Made by a program: the position numbers and the translations under genes. Source: Pseudomonas graminis (lineage in GTDB: Bacteria; Pseudomonadota; Gammaproteobacteria; Pseudomonadales; Pseudomonadaceae). From it: a DNA stretch of 45,269 nt. Below the pieces are notes generated by a model. The model searched no databases and was not told the origin of the DNA. It saw nothing but the letters and a program-made list of their open reading frames with translations. Of this stretch, positions 8,998 through 16,278 are shown piece by piece (position 1 is the stretch's first letter; every line of letters begins with the position of its first letter). The DNA lies in NCBI RefSeq assembly GCF_900111735.1, contig NZ_FOHW01000039.1:1-45269 (forward strand). The letters run 5' to 3'.

Positions 8998-10608
8998 TTA
9001 CCAAGCCGCGATATGAGAGTCCGCCCTGGGCTCAGTCCCCCCGCACAGCACCCCGGTGATCGGGTCTCGCAGGATGATTTGCCCCCGCCCGTAGTCGGTC
9101 AGATCGCTGTCGGTCTGCACTTTATGCCCGCGTCGCACCAGCGCATTGACCAGGTCCCGCGAGGCGCCATGTTCGATACCGACCTTCATGTCGCCCAGCC
9201 ATTGCCAGCGCGGTGCGTCGAGGGCCGCCTGGGGGTTGAGGCCGAAGTCCACCAGGTTCATCACCATCTGCACATGGCCCTGGGGCTGCATGTAGCCGCC
9301 CATCACGCCGAACGGGCCAAGGGCCTGACCGTCTTTGGTGAGGAAGCCCGGGATGATGGTGTGGAAGGTTTTCTTGCCCGGTGCCAGGCAATTGGCATGC
9401 CCCTCATCGAGGCTGAACTCCTGCCCGCGGTTCTGCAGGGCAATACCGCTGTCGGGCAGCACCACGCCGGAGCCGAAGCCGTGGTAGTTGCTCTGGATGA
9501 ACGAGACCATGTTGCCTTCGGCATCCGCCGTGGCCAGATACACCGTACCGCTGGCGTGGGGGTCGCCCGGCTTGGGCGGCTGGGCCTGCTCGCCGATCTC
9601 GCCACGGCGACGGGTGCTGTAGTCATCACTGAGCAGGTCGGCTACCGCCACGCGCATATGCGCAGGATCGGTGATGTAGTGCAGGCCGTCGCTGTAGGCC
9701 AGCTTCATCGCTTCCAGTTGGCGATGCCAGGTCTGCTGGCTGTCGCGGTGATCGAAATTGAAGCCTTCAAGGATCTTCAGCGCCATCAGTGCAACGAGTC
9801 CCTGGCCACTGGGCGGGATCTCCCAGACATCCACGCCTCGGTAGTTGATGTGGATCGGTTCGACCCATTGCGCGCGGTAATCCTTGAGGTCGCTGGCGCG
9901 CAAGTAGCCGCCGCTGGCCCGCGAATGCGCATCCAGGCGCTCGGCCAAAGCACCGCGATACAGGCTTTCACAGCGCGTGTCGGCGAGGTCTTCGAGCGTA
10001 CGGGCTTGGGCCGGGTTGCGGAACATCTCGCCCGCCAGGGGGGCACGACCGTTGAGCAGGAAGGTGTCGAACCAGGCTTGCAGCACTTCATCGCGGTGCG
10101 GGCTGAATTCGTTCAGGGATATCTGCCATTGATGGGCAACCACCGGCGACAACGGGAAACCGTCCCGCGCCAGGCGGATGGCCGGCTGCAGCAACTCGGC
10201 AAACGGCAACTTGCCGAAGCGTTTCGACAGCTCTGCCCAGGCGGAGGGGCAGCCAGGCACAGTCACCGGCGTCCAGCCATACAACGGCATCTTTGAATGC
10301 CCGGCGGCCTTGACAGCCTCGACACTCAAGGCCGCCGGCGCGTGGCCATTGCCGTTCAAACCATGCAACTGGCCTTTGCACCACACCAGGGCAAACGCGT
10401 CGCCGCCCAGGCCACAGCCGGTGGGTTCAACCACGGTGAGCGCCGCCGCCGTGGCGATGGCGGCGTCGATTGCATTGCCACCCTTTTGCATGATCTGGAT
10501 ACCGGCCTGGGCGGCCAGTGGCTGTGAAGCCGCGACCATGCCGCGACGGGCGAACACACTCTGGCGTTGCGAAGGATAAGGGTATTCGTGAGCGGAGAAT
10601 TTCAACAT
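8998..10608 (-). CDS. Gamma-glutamyltransferase-family hydrolase, cytoplasmic
   Basis: A 536-residue member of the gamma-glutamyltranspeptidase family (N-terminal nucleophile hydrolases that self-cleave before a threonine). Seen: the N-terminal block MVAASQPLAAQAGIQIMQKG followed by GNAIDAAIA, GLGGDAFALVW, the PPSGQGLV loop, and the cleavage region SGTVYLATADAEGN, where Thr355 sits seven residues before the conserved Asp and so matches the catalytic threonine. GVMGGYMQPQGHVQ near the C-terminus is also typical. No signal peptide is present, unlike periplasmic Ggt, which points to a cytoplasmic enzyme of the YwrD-like branch. It is the last gene of a minus-strand operon with an amino-acid ABC importer; cleavage of imported gamma-glutamyl compounds is a reasonable inference. 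Confidence 0.85.
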   Translation of the reverse strand: MLKFSAHEYPYPSQRQSVFARRGMVAASQPLAAQAGIQIMQKGGNAIDAAIATAAALTVVEPTGCGLGGDAFALVWCKGQLHGLNGNGHAPAALSVEAVKAAGHSKMPLYGWTPVTVPGCPSAWAELSKRFGKLPFAELLQPAIRLARDGFPLSPVVAHQWQISLNEFSPHRDEVLQAWFDTFLLNGRAPLAGEMFRNPAQARTLEDLADTRCESLYRGALAERLDAHSRASGGYLRASDLKDYRAQWVEPIHINYRGVDVWEIPPSGQGLVALMALKILEGFNFDHRDSQQTWHRQLEAMKLAYSDGLHYITDPAHMRVAVADLLSDDYSTRRRGEIGEQAQPPKPGDPHASGTVYLATADAEGNMVSFIQSNYHGFGSGVVLPDSGIALQNRGQEFSLDEGHANCLAPGKKTFHTIIPGFLTKDGQALGPFGVMGGYMQPQGHVQMVMNLVDFGLNPQAALDAPRWQWLGDMKVGIEHGASRDLVNALVRRGHKVQTDSDLTDYGRGQIILRDPITGVLCGGTEPRADSHIAAW

Positions 10609-10630
10609 GACGAAGGCTCTTCAAAAATGG

Positions 10631-11410
10631 TCATAGCACGCGGCTGAGAAACGCCCGGGTACGCGGATGGCTGGGGTGGCTGAAGATCTGTTCCGGTGGC
10701 CCTTGCTCGATCAATTCGCCCTGATCGAGCACTACCACGCGGTCGGCGACTTCACGGGCAAAGCCCATCTCATGGGTGACCACCACCATGGTCATGCCCT
10801 CCTCGGCCAGTTCCTTCATCACCTGCAGAACCTCGCCGACGGTTTCCGGGTCGAGGGCGCTGGTGGGTTCGTCGAACAGCATTGCCAAGGGCTTCATCGC
10901 CAACGCGCGGGCGATCGCCACCCGCTGCTGCTGGCCGCCGGAGAGCATCGACGGATAGTGGCTGGCCTTGTCCGACAGGCCGACCCGCGCCAGTAAGCCG
11001 CGTGCCTGTTCCAGCGCCGCCGCACGCGGCACGCCGAGTACCTGGATCGGCGCTTCGATGATGTTCTCCAGCGCGGTCATGTGCGGGAACAGATTAAAGC
11101 GCTGGAACACCATGCCGATGTCGCGGCGCTGACGGGCGATGTTGCGTTCCGAATCGCGCACCAGACTGCCATCGGCGCGTTCGCGATAGCCCATGGCGCG
11201 GCCGTTGACGCGAATGCGTCCGCCCTGGATGTCTTCGAGCAAATTGATGCAGCGGATAAAAGTAGTCTTGCCAGAACCGGAGGCGCCGATCAGTACCACC
11301 ACTTCGCCGCGCCGCACTTGCAGGGAGATGCCCTTGAGGATCTGCAACTCGCCGAACGACTTCTGAACATCCAGTGCCTCAATGATCAGTTCTTCACTTT
11401 GGTGCGCCAT
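10631..11410 (-). CDS. Polar amino-acid ABC transporter, ATP-binding protein
   Basis: A 259-residue ABC ATPase. The start is ATG 11410 (MAHQSEELIIEALDV); the frame is open for another 42 codons upstream, but that part overlaps the permease gene. Seen: Walker A GASGSGKTT, Q-loop MVFQRFNLFPH, signature LSGGQQQR, Walker B LAMLFDEPTSALDP and the H-loop in VVVTHEM. This is the GlnQ/HisP type that energises uptake of polar amino acids or opines at the inner membrane. It starts 2 bases after the permease stop, and the gamma-glutamyltransferase gene follows after 22 bases, so all belong to one operon. Confidence 0.9.
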   Translation of the reverse strand: MAHQSEELIIEALDVQKSFGELQILKGISLQVRRGEVVVLIGASGSGKTTFIRCINLLEDIQGGRIRVNGRAMGYRERADGSLVRDSERNIARQRRDIGMVFQRFNLFPHMTALENIIEAPIQVLGVPRAAALEQARGLLARVGLSDKASHYPSMLSGGQQQRVAIARALAMKPLAMLFDEPTSALDPETVGEVLQVMKELAEEGMTMVVVTHEMGFAREVADRVVVLDQGELIEQGPPEQIFSHPSHPRTRAFLSRVL

Positions 11411-11412
11411 GG

Positions 11413-12189
11413 TTAACGTCCCCTCAGCAGTTTCAGTGCGCTGCGACCGAACATACGGCTGGCGGCGGGCGGTGGCGCCGAAGGTCGATCGGACTGGCCG
11501 AAGCGGTTCTCGAGCCAGCGTTGGAAAAAGCCCCACAAAGTGGTCAGTGTCAGGAAGTAAATCGCGACGACCAGGTACAACTCGAATACGCGAAACGTCG
11601 CCGAGGTGACCATTTGCGTGCTGAGCAACAACTCCTGTACCCCGATCACGCTGACCAGCGTGGTGTTCTTGAGCATGACGTTGAATTCATTGCCCAGCGG
11701 CGGCACGATCACCCGAAACGCCTGGGGCAACACGATGCGGCGCATCAGCTTGCCGAACCCCATGCCCAGGGAACGCCCCGCCTCGTATTGGCCCTTGTCC
11801 ACCGCCCCTATGCCGGCGCGGATGATCTCGGCCATGTACGCGCCTTCATTCAAACCCAGGGCGATGATCGCCGCCTGGATATTGCCGGGGATGATCAGCC
11901 CGAACAGCTCGATGTCCTCGAAGCGGAAGATCCCGCCCGCTGCCAGTGCGGTATACAAAAAGACGATCTGCACCAGCAGCGGCGTGCCGCGCATCAGCCA
12001 CACGTAAAGGCGCACCGGCAGGTGCAGCAGCGGGTTCCTCGACAGGCGCAACAGCGCCGCCGCCAGGCCCAGCGCACAGCCGAGCAGCATCGCCAGCACG
12101 CTGATCAGGCAAGTCAGCCACAGCCCGGTGAGATAAACCCCACTGGGCTGCAGCAGGTATTGCCAGAACACATCCCAATTGAAATTCAT
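11413..12189 (-). CDS. Polar amino-acid ABC transporter, permease
   Basis: A 258-residue inner-membrane permease of the HisM/GlnP type. Several hydrophobic helices are visible (for example LTCLISVLAMLLGCALGLAA and LYLVVAIYFLTLTTLW). The cytoplasmic EAA-type loop reads YEAGRSLGMGFGKLMRRIVL followed by PQA, which contacts the ATPase. Only one permease gene is present, so the channel may be a homodimer. It lies 12 bases after the binding-protein gene and 2 bases before the ATPase gene. Confidence 0.9.
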   Translation of the reverse strand: MNFNWDVFWQYLLQPSGVYLTGLWLTCLISVLAMLLGCALGLAAALLRLSRNPLLHLPVRLYVWLMRGTPLLVQIVFLYTALAAGGIFRFEDIELFGLIIPGNIQAAIIALGLNEGAYMAEIIRAGIGAVDKGQYEAGRSLGMGFGKLMRRIVLPQAFRVIVPPLGNEFNVMLKNTTLVSVIGVQELLLSTQMVTSATFRVFELYLVVAIYFLTLTTLWGFFQRWLENRFGQSDRPSAPPPAASRMFGRSALKLLRGR

Positions 12190-12201
12190 CGTGGTGGAAC
12201 C

Positions 12202-13011
12202 TCAGTCGAGTGTGTCGCTGCTGACATGCCATTTGTTGAGCAATTGCACATAGCTGCCGTCGCTGCGCATGTCACTGATGATCTGCTGCACGGCGGCGGT
12301 CAGTTGCGGGTCGTCCTTGCGCATGCCCAGGCCGGTGAGGATGCGGCTGAATGCAGGCACCCCTTCCTGGAACAGCTCCGGGGCCATCCCAGCGTAGTAG
12401 CCGGCGGTTTCCACGGTGGTGCCATAGGCGTCGACCTGGCTGATGCGCAGCGCCTGGAAGGCATCGGTGTCGGTGTTGTAGACCACCAGCTTCATCGGTG
12501 GCTTGCCGGCCTTGGCGAGGCTTTCGTTCTGGGTGTCGAGCAGGGTCTTGATGGTGGAGCCGTTGAGCACCGCCACCTTGTGCGCGGACAGGTCGTCCAG
12601 GGTCTTGATGCCTTTGGGGTTGCCCTTGGGCACCACCACCGCCTGGCTGGAGTACATGTAGTTGACGGTGTCGATCACCTGGCGGCGCTCGGGTTTGTCG
12701 AACAACTGGTCGACGATCATGTCGCACTGCTGGGCAAGCAGCGCGGGCACCAGACCGGAAAACGGAATGACTCGCCATTGCACGGTTTTATTGCCCAGGC
12801 GCTTGGCAATTTCCAGGCCCAGGTCGACGGTGAGCCCACGCGGTTTCTGGGATTCGTCGAAGGACACCAAGGGCGGTGAATCCATCCCCGAGCAGTAGAT
12901 GAGTTTGTCGACGCTCTTCAGGCGCTCAGGCACCTGGACCGCGGCGCAGGCCCATTGTGTGCAGAGACCGAGGGTTACAGCCACCAGCAAGGCGCGGCGT
13001 TGTTTATGCAT
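12202..13011 (-). CDS. Periplasmic amino-acid-binding protein of the ABC transporter
   Basis: A 269-residue solute-binding protein of family 3. The start is ATG 13011 (MHKQRRALLVAVTLGLCTQW), which gives a proper Sec signal peptide ending near ACAAV and has GGAG about 10 bases upstream; the longer frame to 13059 is not needed. The mature part shows family hallmarks: IYCSGMDSPPLVSFDE, a G-x-T-V-D-L-G-L-E-I-A-K-R-L-G block, and CDMIVDQLFDKPERRQVIDT. It captures the substrate in the periplasm for the permease. The ligand cannot be read from sequence; the operon suggests an amino acid or gamma-glutamyl compound. Confidence 0.88.
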   Translation of the reverse strand: MHKQRRALLVAVTLGLCTQWACAAVQVPERLKSVDKLIYCSGMDSPPLVSFDESQKPRGLTVDLGLEIAKRLGNKTVQWRVIPFSGLVPALLAQQCDMIVDQLFDKPERRQVIDTVNYMYSSQAVVVPKGNPKGIKTLDDLSAHKVAVLNGSTIKTLLDTQNESLAKAGKPPMKLVVYNTDTDAFQALRISQVDAYGTTVETAGYYAGMAPELFQEGVPAFSRILTGLGMRKDDPQLTAAVQQIISDMRSDGSYVQLLNKWHVSSDTLD

Positions 13012-13087
13012 GACCAGACACTCCACTTCGTTGAATAACGGGGGCAGGACTAAAGTCAAAACACGGACGGCTTGGAACCCGTCTCTA

Positions 13088-13795
13088 TTATTTTTTCGAT
13101 TGCAGAAACTGAATCAGCAGCGGGACGGTGCTTTCGATGTGTTCGCGCACCACGGCTTCGACGCGAGCGGCGTCACCGGCGCGAATCGCGTCCAGGATCA
13201 CCGCATGTTCCTGGCGCGCGCTCAGGGGTTTTTCGCTGTGCTGCAGCCACAAGCGCATGGGTGCCTCCACCAGCGAATACAAAGCGGAAATCTGCTTCAT
13301 CAAGCGCGTGCGGCCGCTAAGGCTGCACAGGTATTCATGAAAGGCACGGTGGCGACGGACCCACGCGGCGCTCTCGTCACGGTAGTCATCCATCTCGTCC
13401 AGCAACCGCTCCAGAGCCGCCATCTGACGTTCGCCAATGTGAGCAACCGCAACGCGCACGGCCAGGCCCTCAAGGGCGCCACGCATCTCGAACACTTCAT
13501 GCAGCTCATCGATATCCACACCGCTGACGACCGCGCCGCGGTTGGGCCGCAGCGTCACCAGGCCCAGGGCATCCAGTCGGCGAAATGCTTCGCGCACCGG
13601 CATGCGGCTCATGCCGATCTCGCTGGCGATATCCTCGGCGATCAAGCGGTCGCCCTTGCGGTAGCGGCCGCCGCAGATGGCGTCGAGCAAGAAACTGTAA
13701 GCCTCCTCCTCAGCAGTGAGGGGCTGGCGGTCGACGTAAGCGGTGGCAAATTGCACTGGCAGCACCTTTGTATTTTTGTATCCAATTATCCACAA
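13088..13795 (-). CDS. GntR-family regulator with FCD domain
   Basis: A 235-residue regulator. An N-terminal winged helix-turn-helix (residues about 30-95, with YRKGDRLIAEDIASEIGMSR followed by MPVREAFRRLDALGLV) is followed by a helical FadR-type FCD ligand domain with the conserved metal-ligand pattern (D/E-L-H-E-V-F-E-M-R and later R-H-R-A-F-H-E-Y, HAVILDAI, VREHIES). FCD regulators usually repress catabolic or uptake genes and release DNA when they bind an organic acid or amino acid. It lies 76 bases before the binding-protein gene on the same strand, so it probably heads and controls the transporter/gamma-glutamyltransferase operon. Confidence 0.88.
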   Translation of the reverse strand: MWIIGYKNTKVLPVQFATAYVDRQPLTAEEEAYSFLLDAICGGRYRKGDRLIAEDIASEIGMSRMPVREAFRRLDALGLVTLRPNRGAVVSGVDIDELHEVFEMRGALEGLAVRVAVAHIGERQMAALERLLDEMDDYRDESAAWVRRHRAFHEYLCSLSGRTRLMKQISALYSLVEAPMRLWLQHSEKPLSARQEHAVILDAIRAGDAARVEAVVREHIESTVPLLIQFLQSKK

Positions 13796-14094
13796 ACACA
13801 GGAAAGCATGATGTGTGCCAATACCTGACTTGGGGTTAAACAGCTGATTAAGAGGAGTTTTTTGTTTATGCCGGGAAAAGATGTGCGATGCAGAGAGGCG
13901 ATAGTGCTACTGAATGGCACACCGACTCCCTATTTGCGTGCAGGAAGGTAATCTCGGAGCGATCAGGATCACTGGCAGAAGACAGGTGAAAGCCACGAGG
14001 CGGAGCGATACCTATTGCGACCCACTGGCTTGCTCCGTTAGCAGCGATATAGGGGCTTTGCGTGCACCGCCTTTCGGTGTCAGTGAGCGGCCTT
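13796..14094. other. Intergenic gap before the Tdi1-like gene
   Basis: About 300 bases without a supported gene. It must hold the promoter of the GntR gene near 13800-13850. A plus-strand opening at 13868 of 27 codons follows an AAGAGGAG at 13850-13857, but the spacing is long and the peptide has no recognisable feature. A weak hairpin (CACCG/CGGTG) near 14070-14085 could help end transcription of the minus-strand gene above it. Confidence 0.3.
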
Positions 14095-14568
14095 TCAGGC
14101 GCCGCCCTCAAGGCCATGCATGTGGGCCACCACGTGCATAAAGACCCAGGCATCACCCTTTTCGTACGTCTCCAGGGCTTCGCTGCCGCCAAGAAAGGGG
14201 TACGGCTGGGGGATGTAGACCTGATTTTCAGCAAGGGGACCCAGATGCTGGAATAGATCAGCCACGTGATCAGAACTCAGGACATACAGCTCGAACCCGG
14301 GCTCCTTCAGTATCTCTGCTTCAAAATCTTCGACTGAGGGGAAACTTCCGTACGACTTTGCCGCGCACTGAAAAGGGTGCAGCACGAGGTACTCTGAGTC
14401 GTGTGGATTGCGAAGAAAGAAATGGCCGAGGCTTGAGTAACCCACCACCTCAGTGTGGTTCGGGAAGCTGGCGGCCCACGCGCCCAGATCGCTCGACGCT
14501 CTAACCGAAAAGAGTGTGTAGAGAACAGGTCCGGATGGCTTTCCGAATATTTTGGAGAAAAGTCCCAA
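14095..14568 (-). CDS. Tdi1-like (DUF1851) T6SS-immunity-type protein
   Basis: A 157-residue cytoplasmic protein. The pattern GYSSLGHFFLRN, EYLVLHPFQ, FEAEILKEPGFELYVL and a final YEKGDAWVFMHVVAHMHGL resembles the C-terminal Tdi1 immunity domain (formerly DUF1851) found in proteins that neutralise type VI secretion toxins and as stand-alone GAD-like domains. No toxin gene lies beside it, so it could be an orphan immunity gene, or a family member with another role. The family call rests on my recollection of the domain pattern, not on a search. The gene has its own gap of about 190 bases upstream and is not obviously in an operon. Confidence 0.5.
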   Translation of the reverse strand: MGLFSKIFGKPSGPVLYTLFSVRASSDLGAWAASFPNHTEVVGYSSLGHFFLRNPHDSEYLVLHPFQCAAKSYGSFPSVEDFEAEILKEPGFELYVLSSDHVADLFQHLGPLAENQVYIPQPYPFLGGSEALETYEKGDAWVFMHVVAHMHGLEGGA

Positions 14569-14762
14569 GGTAGAACCTCAAGGTGAGCGCCTGGTAGCAA
14601 GAACGCGCTGGTGAATTGGTGTGGTCGAAAACGACAGTCCGCCCTGTTTGATTGGGCGAACTGCCGCAGATTGGGTTCATCGCGTCATAGGGTGTTCTCG
14701 TGGCCCTGACGGCATAGGCATCCGCGCTGCAATCATCGGTTTTTAGTCAACAGTCGTTTGGG

Positions 14763-15209
14763 TCATGTATTGCTCAAGCACATCACGTGCGTGGCATGGT
14801 CATGATCTGTTCGCATGAAGCCACACTTCAGATAAAACGCGTCGCCGGCGGCGGTATCGGTGAACAGGCATACGTTCTGAAAGCGCAGCGCGGCATGTGC
14901 AACAAGCGCCTTTACCAGCGTTTTTCCAACGTGATGCCCTCTTGATGAAGCGCTGACATAGACCCGTCGCAGCCTAGCCATATTCTTTTCAGCGTAGGGA
15001 TCAATTGAGAGGCCTCCGATACCTACCAGCTGCTGGTTTCGATACGCAGCCATCAGACATTCGCCGGGCGCATTGAAGCGATTAGCTCCTGAGTTCCATT
15101 CGTCAATCAGGCGGGTGAGAAACCTGAAGCCTTCTCCAGCCGCCTCTTGCTCTAGCGCCTGAATCTCCGGGGGCAGATGGGTGATCAGTTGAATGTCGAC
15201 CTGGCCCAT
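14763..15209 (-). CDS. GNAT-family N-acetyltransferase
   Basis: A 148-residue acetyltransferase. The start is ATG 15209 (MGQVDIQLITHLPPEIQALE) because AAGGAAG lies about 5 bases upstream; the longer opening from 15266 has no binding site. Seen: beta strands ending in LRRVYVSASSRGHHVGKTLV, where R-G-x-x-V-G-K fits the acetyl-CoA pyrophosphate-binding loop (Q/R-x-x-G-x-G/A), and DAFYLKCGFMRTDHDH, the usual Y-x-K-x-G-F ending. Members transfer an acetyl group from acetyl-CoA to small molecules or proteins. The substrate is unknown and the neighbours do not help. Confidence 0.85.
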   Translation of the reverse strand: MGQVDIQLITHLPPEIQALEQEAAGEGFRFLTRLIDEWNSGANRFNAPGECLMAAYRNQQLVGIGGLSIDPYAEKNMARLRRVYVSASSRGHHVGKTLVKALVAHAALRFQNVCLFTDTAAGDAFYLKCGFMRTDHDHATHVMCLSNT

Positions 15210-15291
15210 GGATCTTCCTTGATTGGGTGGAAACCTGTCTGGCTTACAAAAGTTCTTCGCTTGCATCGCTATCAGCAGTATTTAATCTTCG

Positions 15292-16092
15292 TCACGCTTT
15301 ACCAAAACCAAGCACTGAACGCAGCCAGCCTGCCGACTTCCGTTCATAGAAAGGTGTGGTTTCCGTAAGGAAGTAATCGCTAAGGCCTTCCCCCCCTTCG
15401 GTCACGCGATAGAGGTCAACGGGATCGCCTTCCGGGGCGGTATCCCCGGCAACGTTACCGGCCTCGCGCATGACCCTTTCAAAATCTCCGTCCGCTTCAA
15501 TACCAATGATCAGATGAGGCTTTTGATCAACCGATGGGTCATGCATCAACGCCAGAAATGCACGTTTTACGTTGCGATGTTTGGCGAGTAACTGGGTGAG
15601 CGAGTGGACCATCCTGGACGGGTATTGCGACGGCTGTCCGAGCAGCACGTTCGTGTCTTTTTCGACCGTGCGCTGCGCCGGCTTCTGGCCGATCCCGTCG
15701 GAGAGCAGATGGCGCACTTCTTCCGGCAAAAACTCTTTCCCGTAAGGGGACTTCGGGTTGAGGAAAAGGGGCGCGCCCAGTGTGATTTCAAACAGCGATC
15801 TGGCCGGAATCTCTACATAGGATTCTTCGCTGTCTATGGAGGCTTGCAGGGTCTGCAACGAAGAAAAAAACGGGATGACAGGTGAGCCGTCAGCCCTGTG
15901 CCAATTCGCGATGCTGATGTTGCTGCCCGCTTCGAGCGTGACATGACCCTTGCCGGTCCCGGCAGTGCCAAGGACGTAGACAATTGAGTTCAACAGCGTC
16001 TTGAAAAACTCAGGTCGATGGGCCGGCTCATCCGCCGCCAGCCTGAGTGATTGTTCGAGGGCGTTTTCTTGCTGGTTGTTCATGATCTCCAT
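15292..16092 (-). CDS. sseB: SseB-family (enhanced serine sensitivity) protein
   Basis: A 266-residue cytoplasmic protein. The start is taken at ATG 16092 (MEIMNNQQENALEQSL) with GGAG 6 bases upstream; 16083 is an alternative. The N-terminal half follows the SseB domain (PEFFKTLLNSIVYVLG, then DGSPVIPFFSSLQTLQ, and SPYGKEFLPEEVRHLL). The C-terminal half follows the SseB C-terminal domain (VKRAFLALMHDPSVDQKPHL and IIGIEAD). SseB overproduction causes serine sensitivity in E. coli, but its biochemical role is not known, and members are often near secretion or immunity genes. Here it sits near a Tdi1-like gene, which may be coincidence. Confidence 0.75.
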   Translation of the reverse strand: MEIMNNQQENALEQSLRLAADEPAHRPEFFKTLLNSIVYVLGTAGTGKGHVTLEAGSNISIANWHRADGSPVIPFFSSLQTLQASIDSEESYVEIPARSLFEITLGAPLFLNPKSPYGKEFLPEEVRHLLSDGIGQKPAQRTVEKDTNVLLGQPSQYPSRMVHSLTQLLAKHRNVKRAFLALMHDPSVDQKPHLIIGIEADGDFERVMREAGNVAGDTAPEGDPVDLYRVTEGGEGLSDYFLTETTPFYERKSAGWLRSVLGFGKA

Positions 16093-16278
16093 CCGTGGCT
16101 CCATCAAAACAGACAAAAAATGAGTGCAAAGCGCGCGTAGTTTTCCACGGGATTGTGAAAACAGGAAGAACAGTAAGCGAATGAATCTGAGGCATGCACA
16201 AGCCACCCTGACCGGACTTCCAGTGAGAGTTCCTGCCTATCAGTGGTGGGCGGAGAGCCAAATGCGGTTCGTCTTTTG

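Noticed and set aside
8920..10296. Long plus-strand open frame of 458 codons opposite the gamma-glutamyltransferase gene
   Set aside because: It lies antisense to a well-supported gene, starts by overlapping the LysR gene region, and its translation is rich in His, Arg and Gln with no domain. This is a GC-rich shadow frame.
11521..12879. Plus-strand open frame of 452 codons opposite the permease and binding-protein genes
   Set aside because: Both minus-strand genes are clear family members. The antisense frame is a shadow rich in His and Gln.
13868..13951. 27-codon plus-strand frame behind AAGAGGAG
   Set aside because: The spacing from the binding site is about 10 bases, the peptide is very short and has no recognisable pattern, so it was left as a note in the gap entry.
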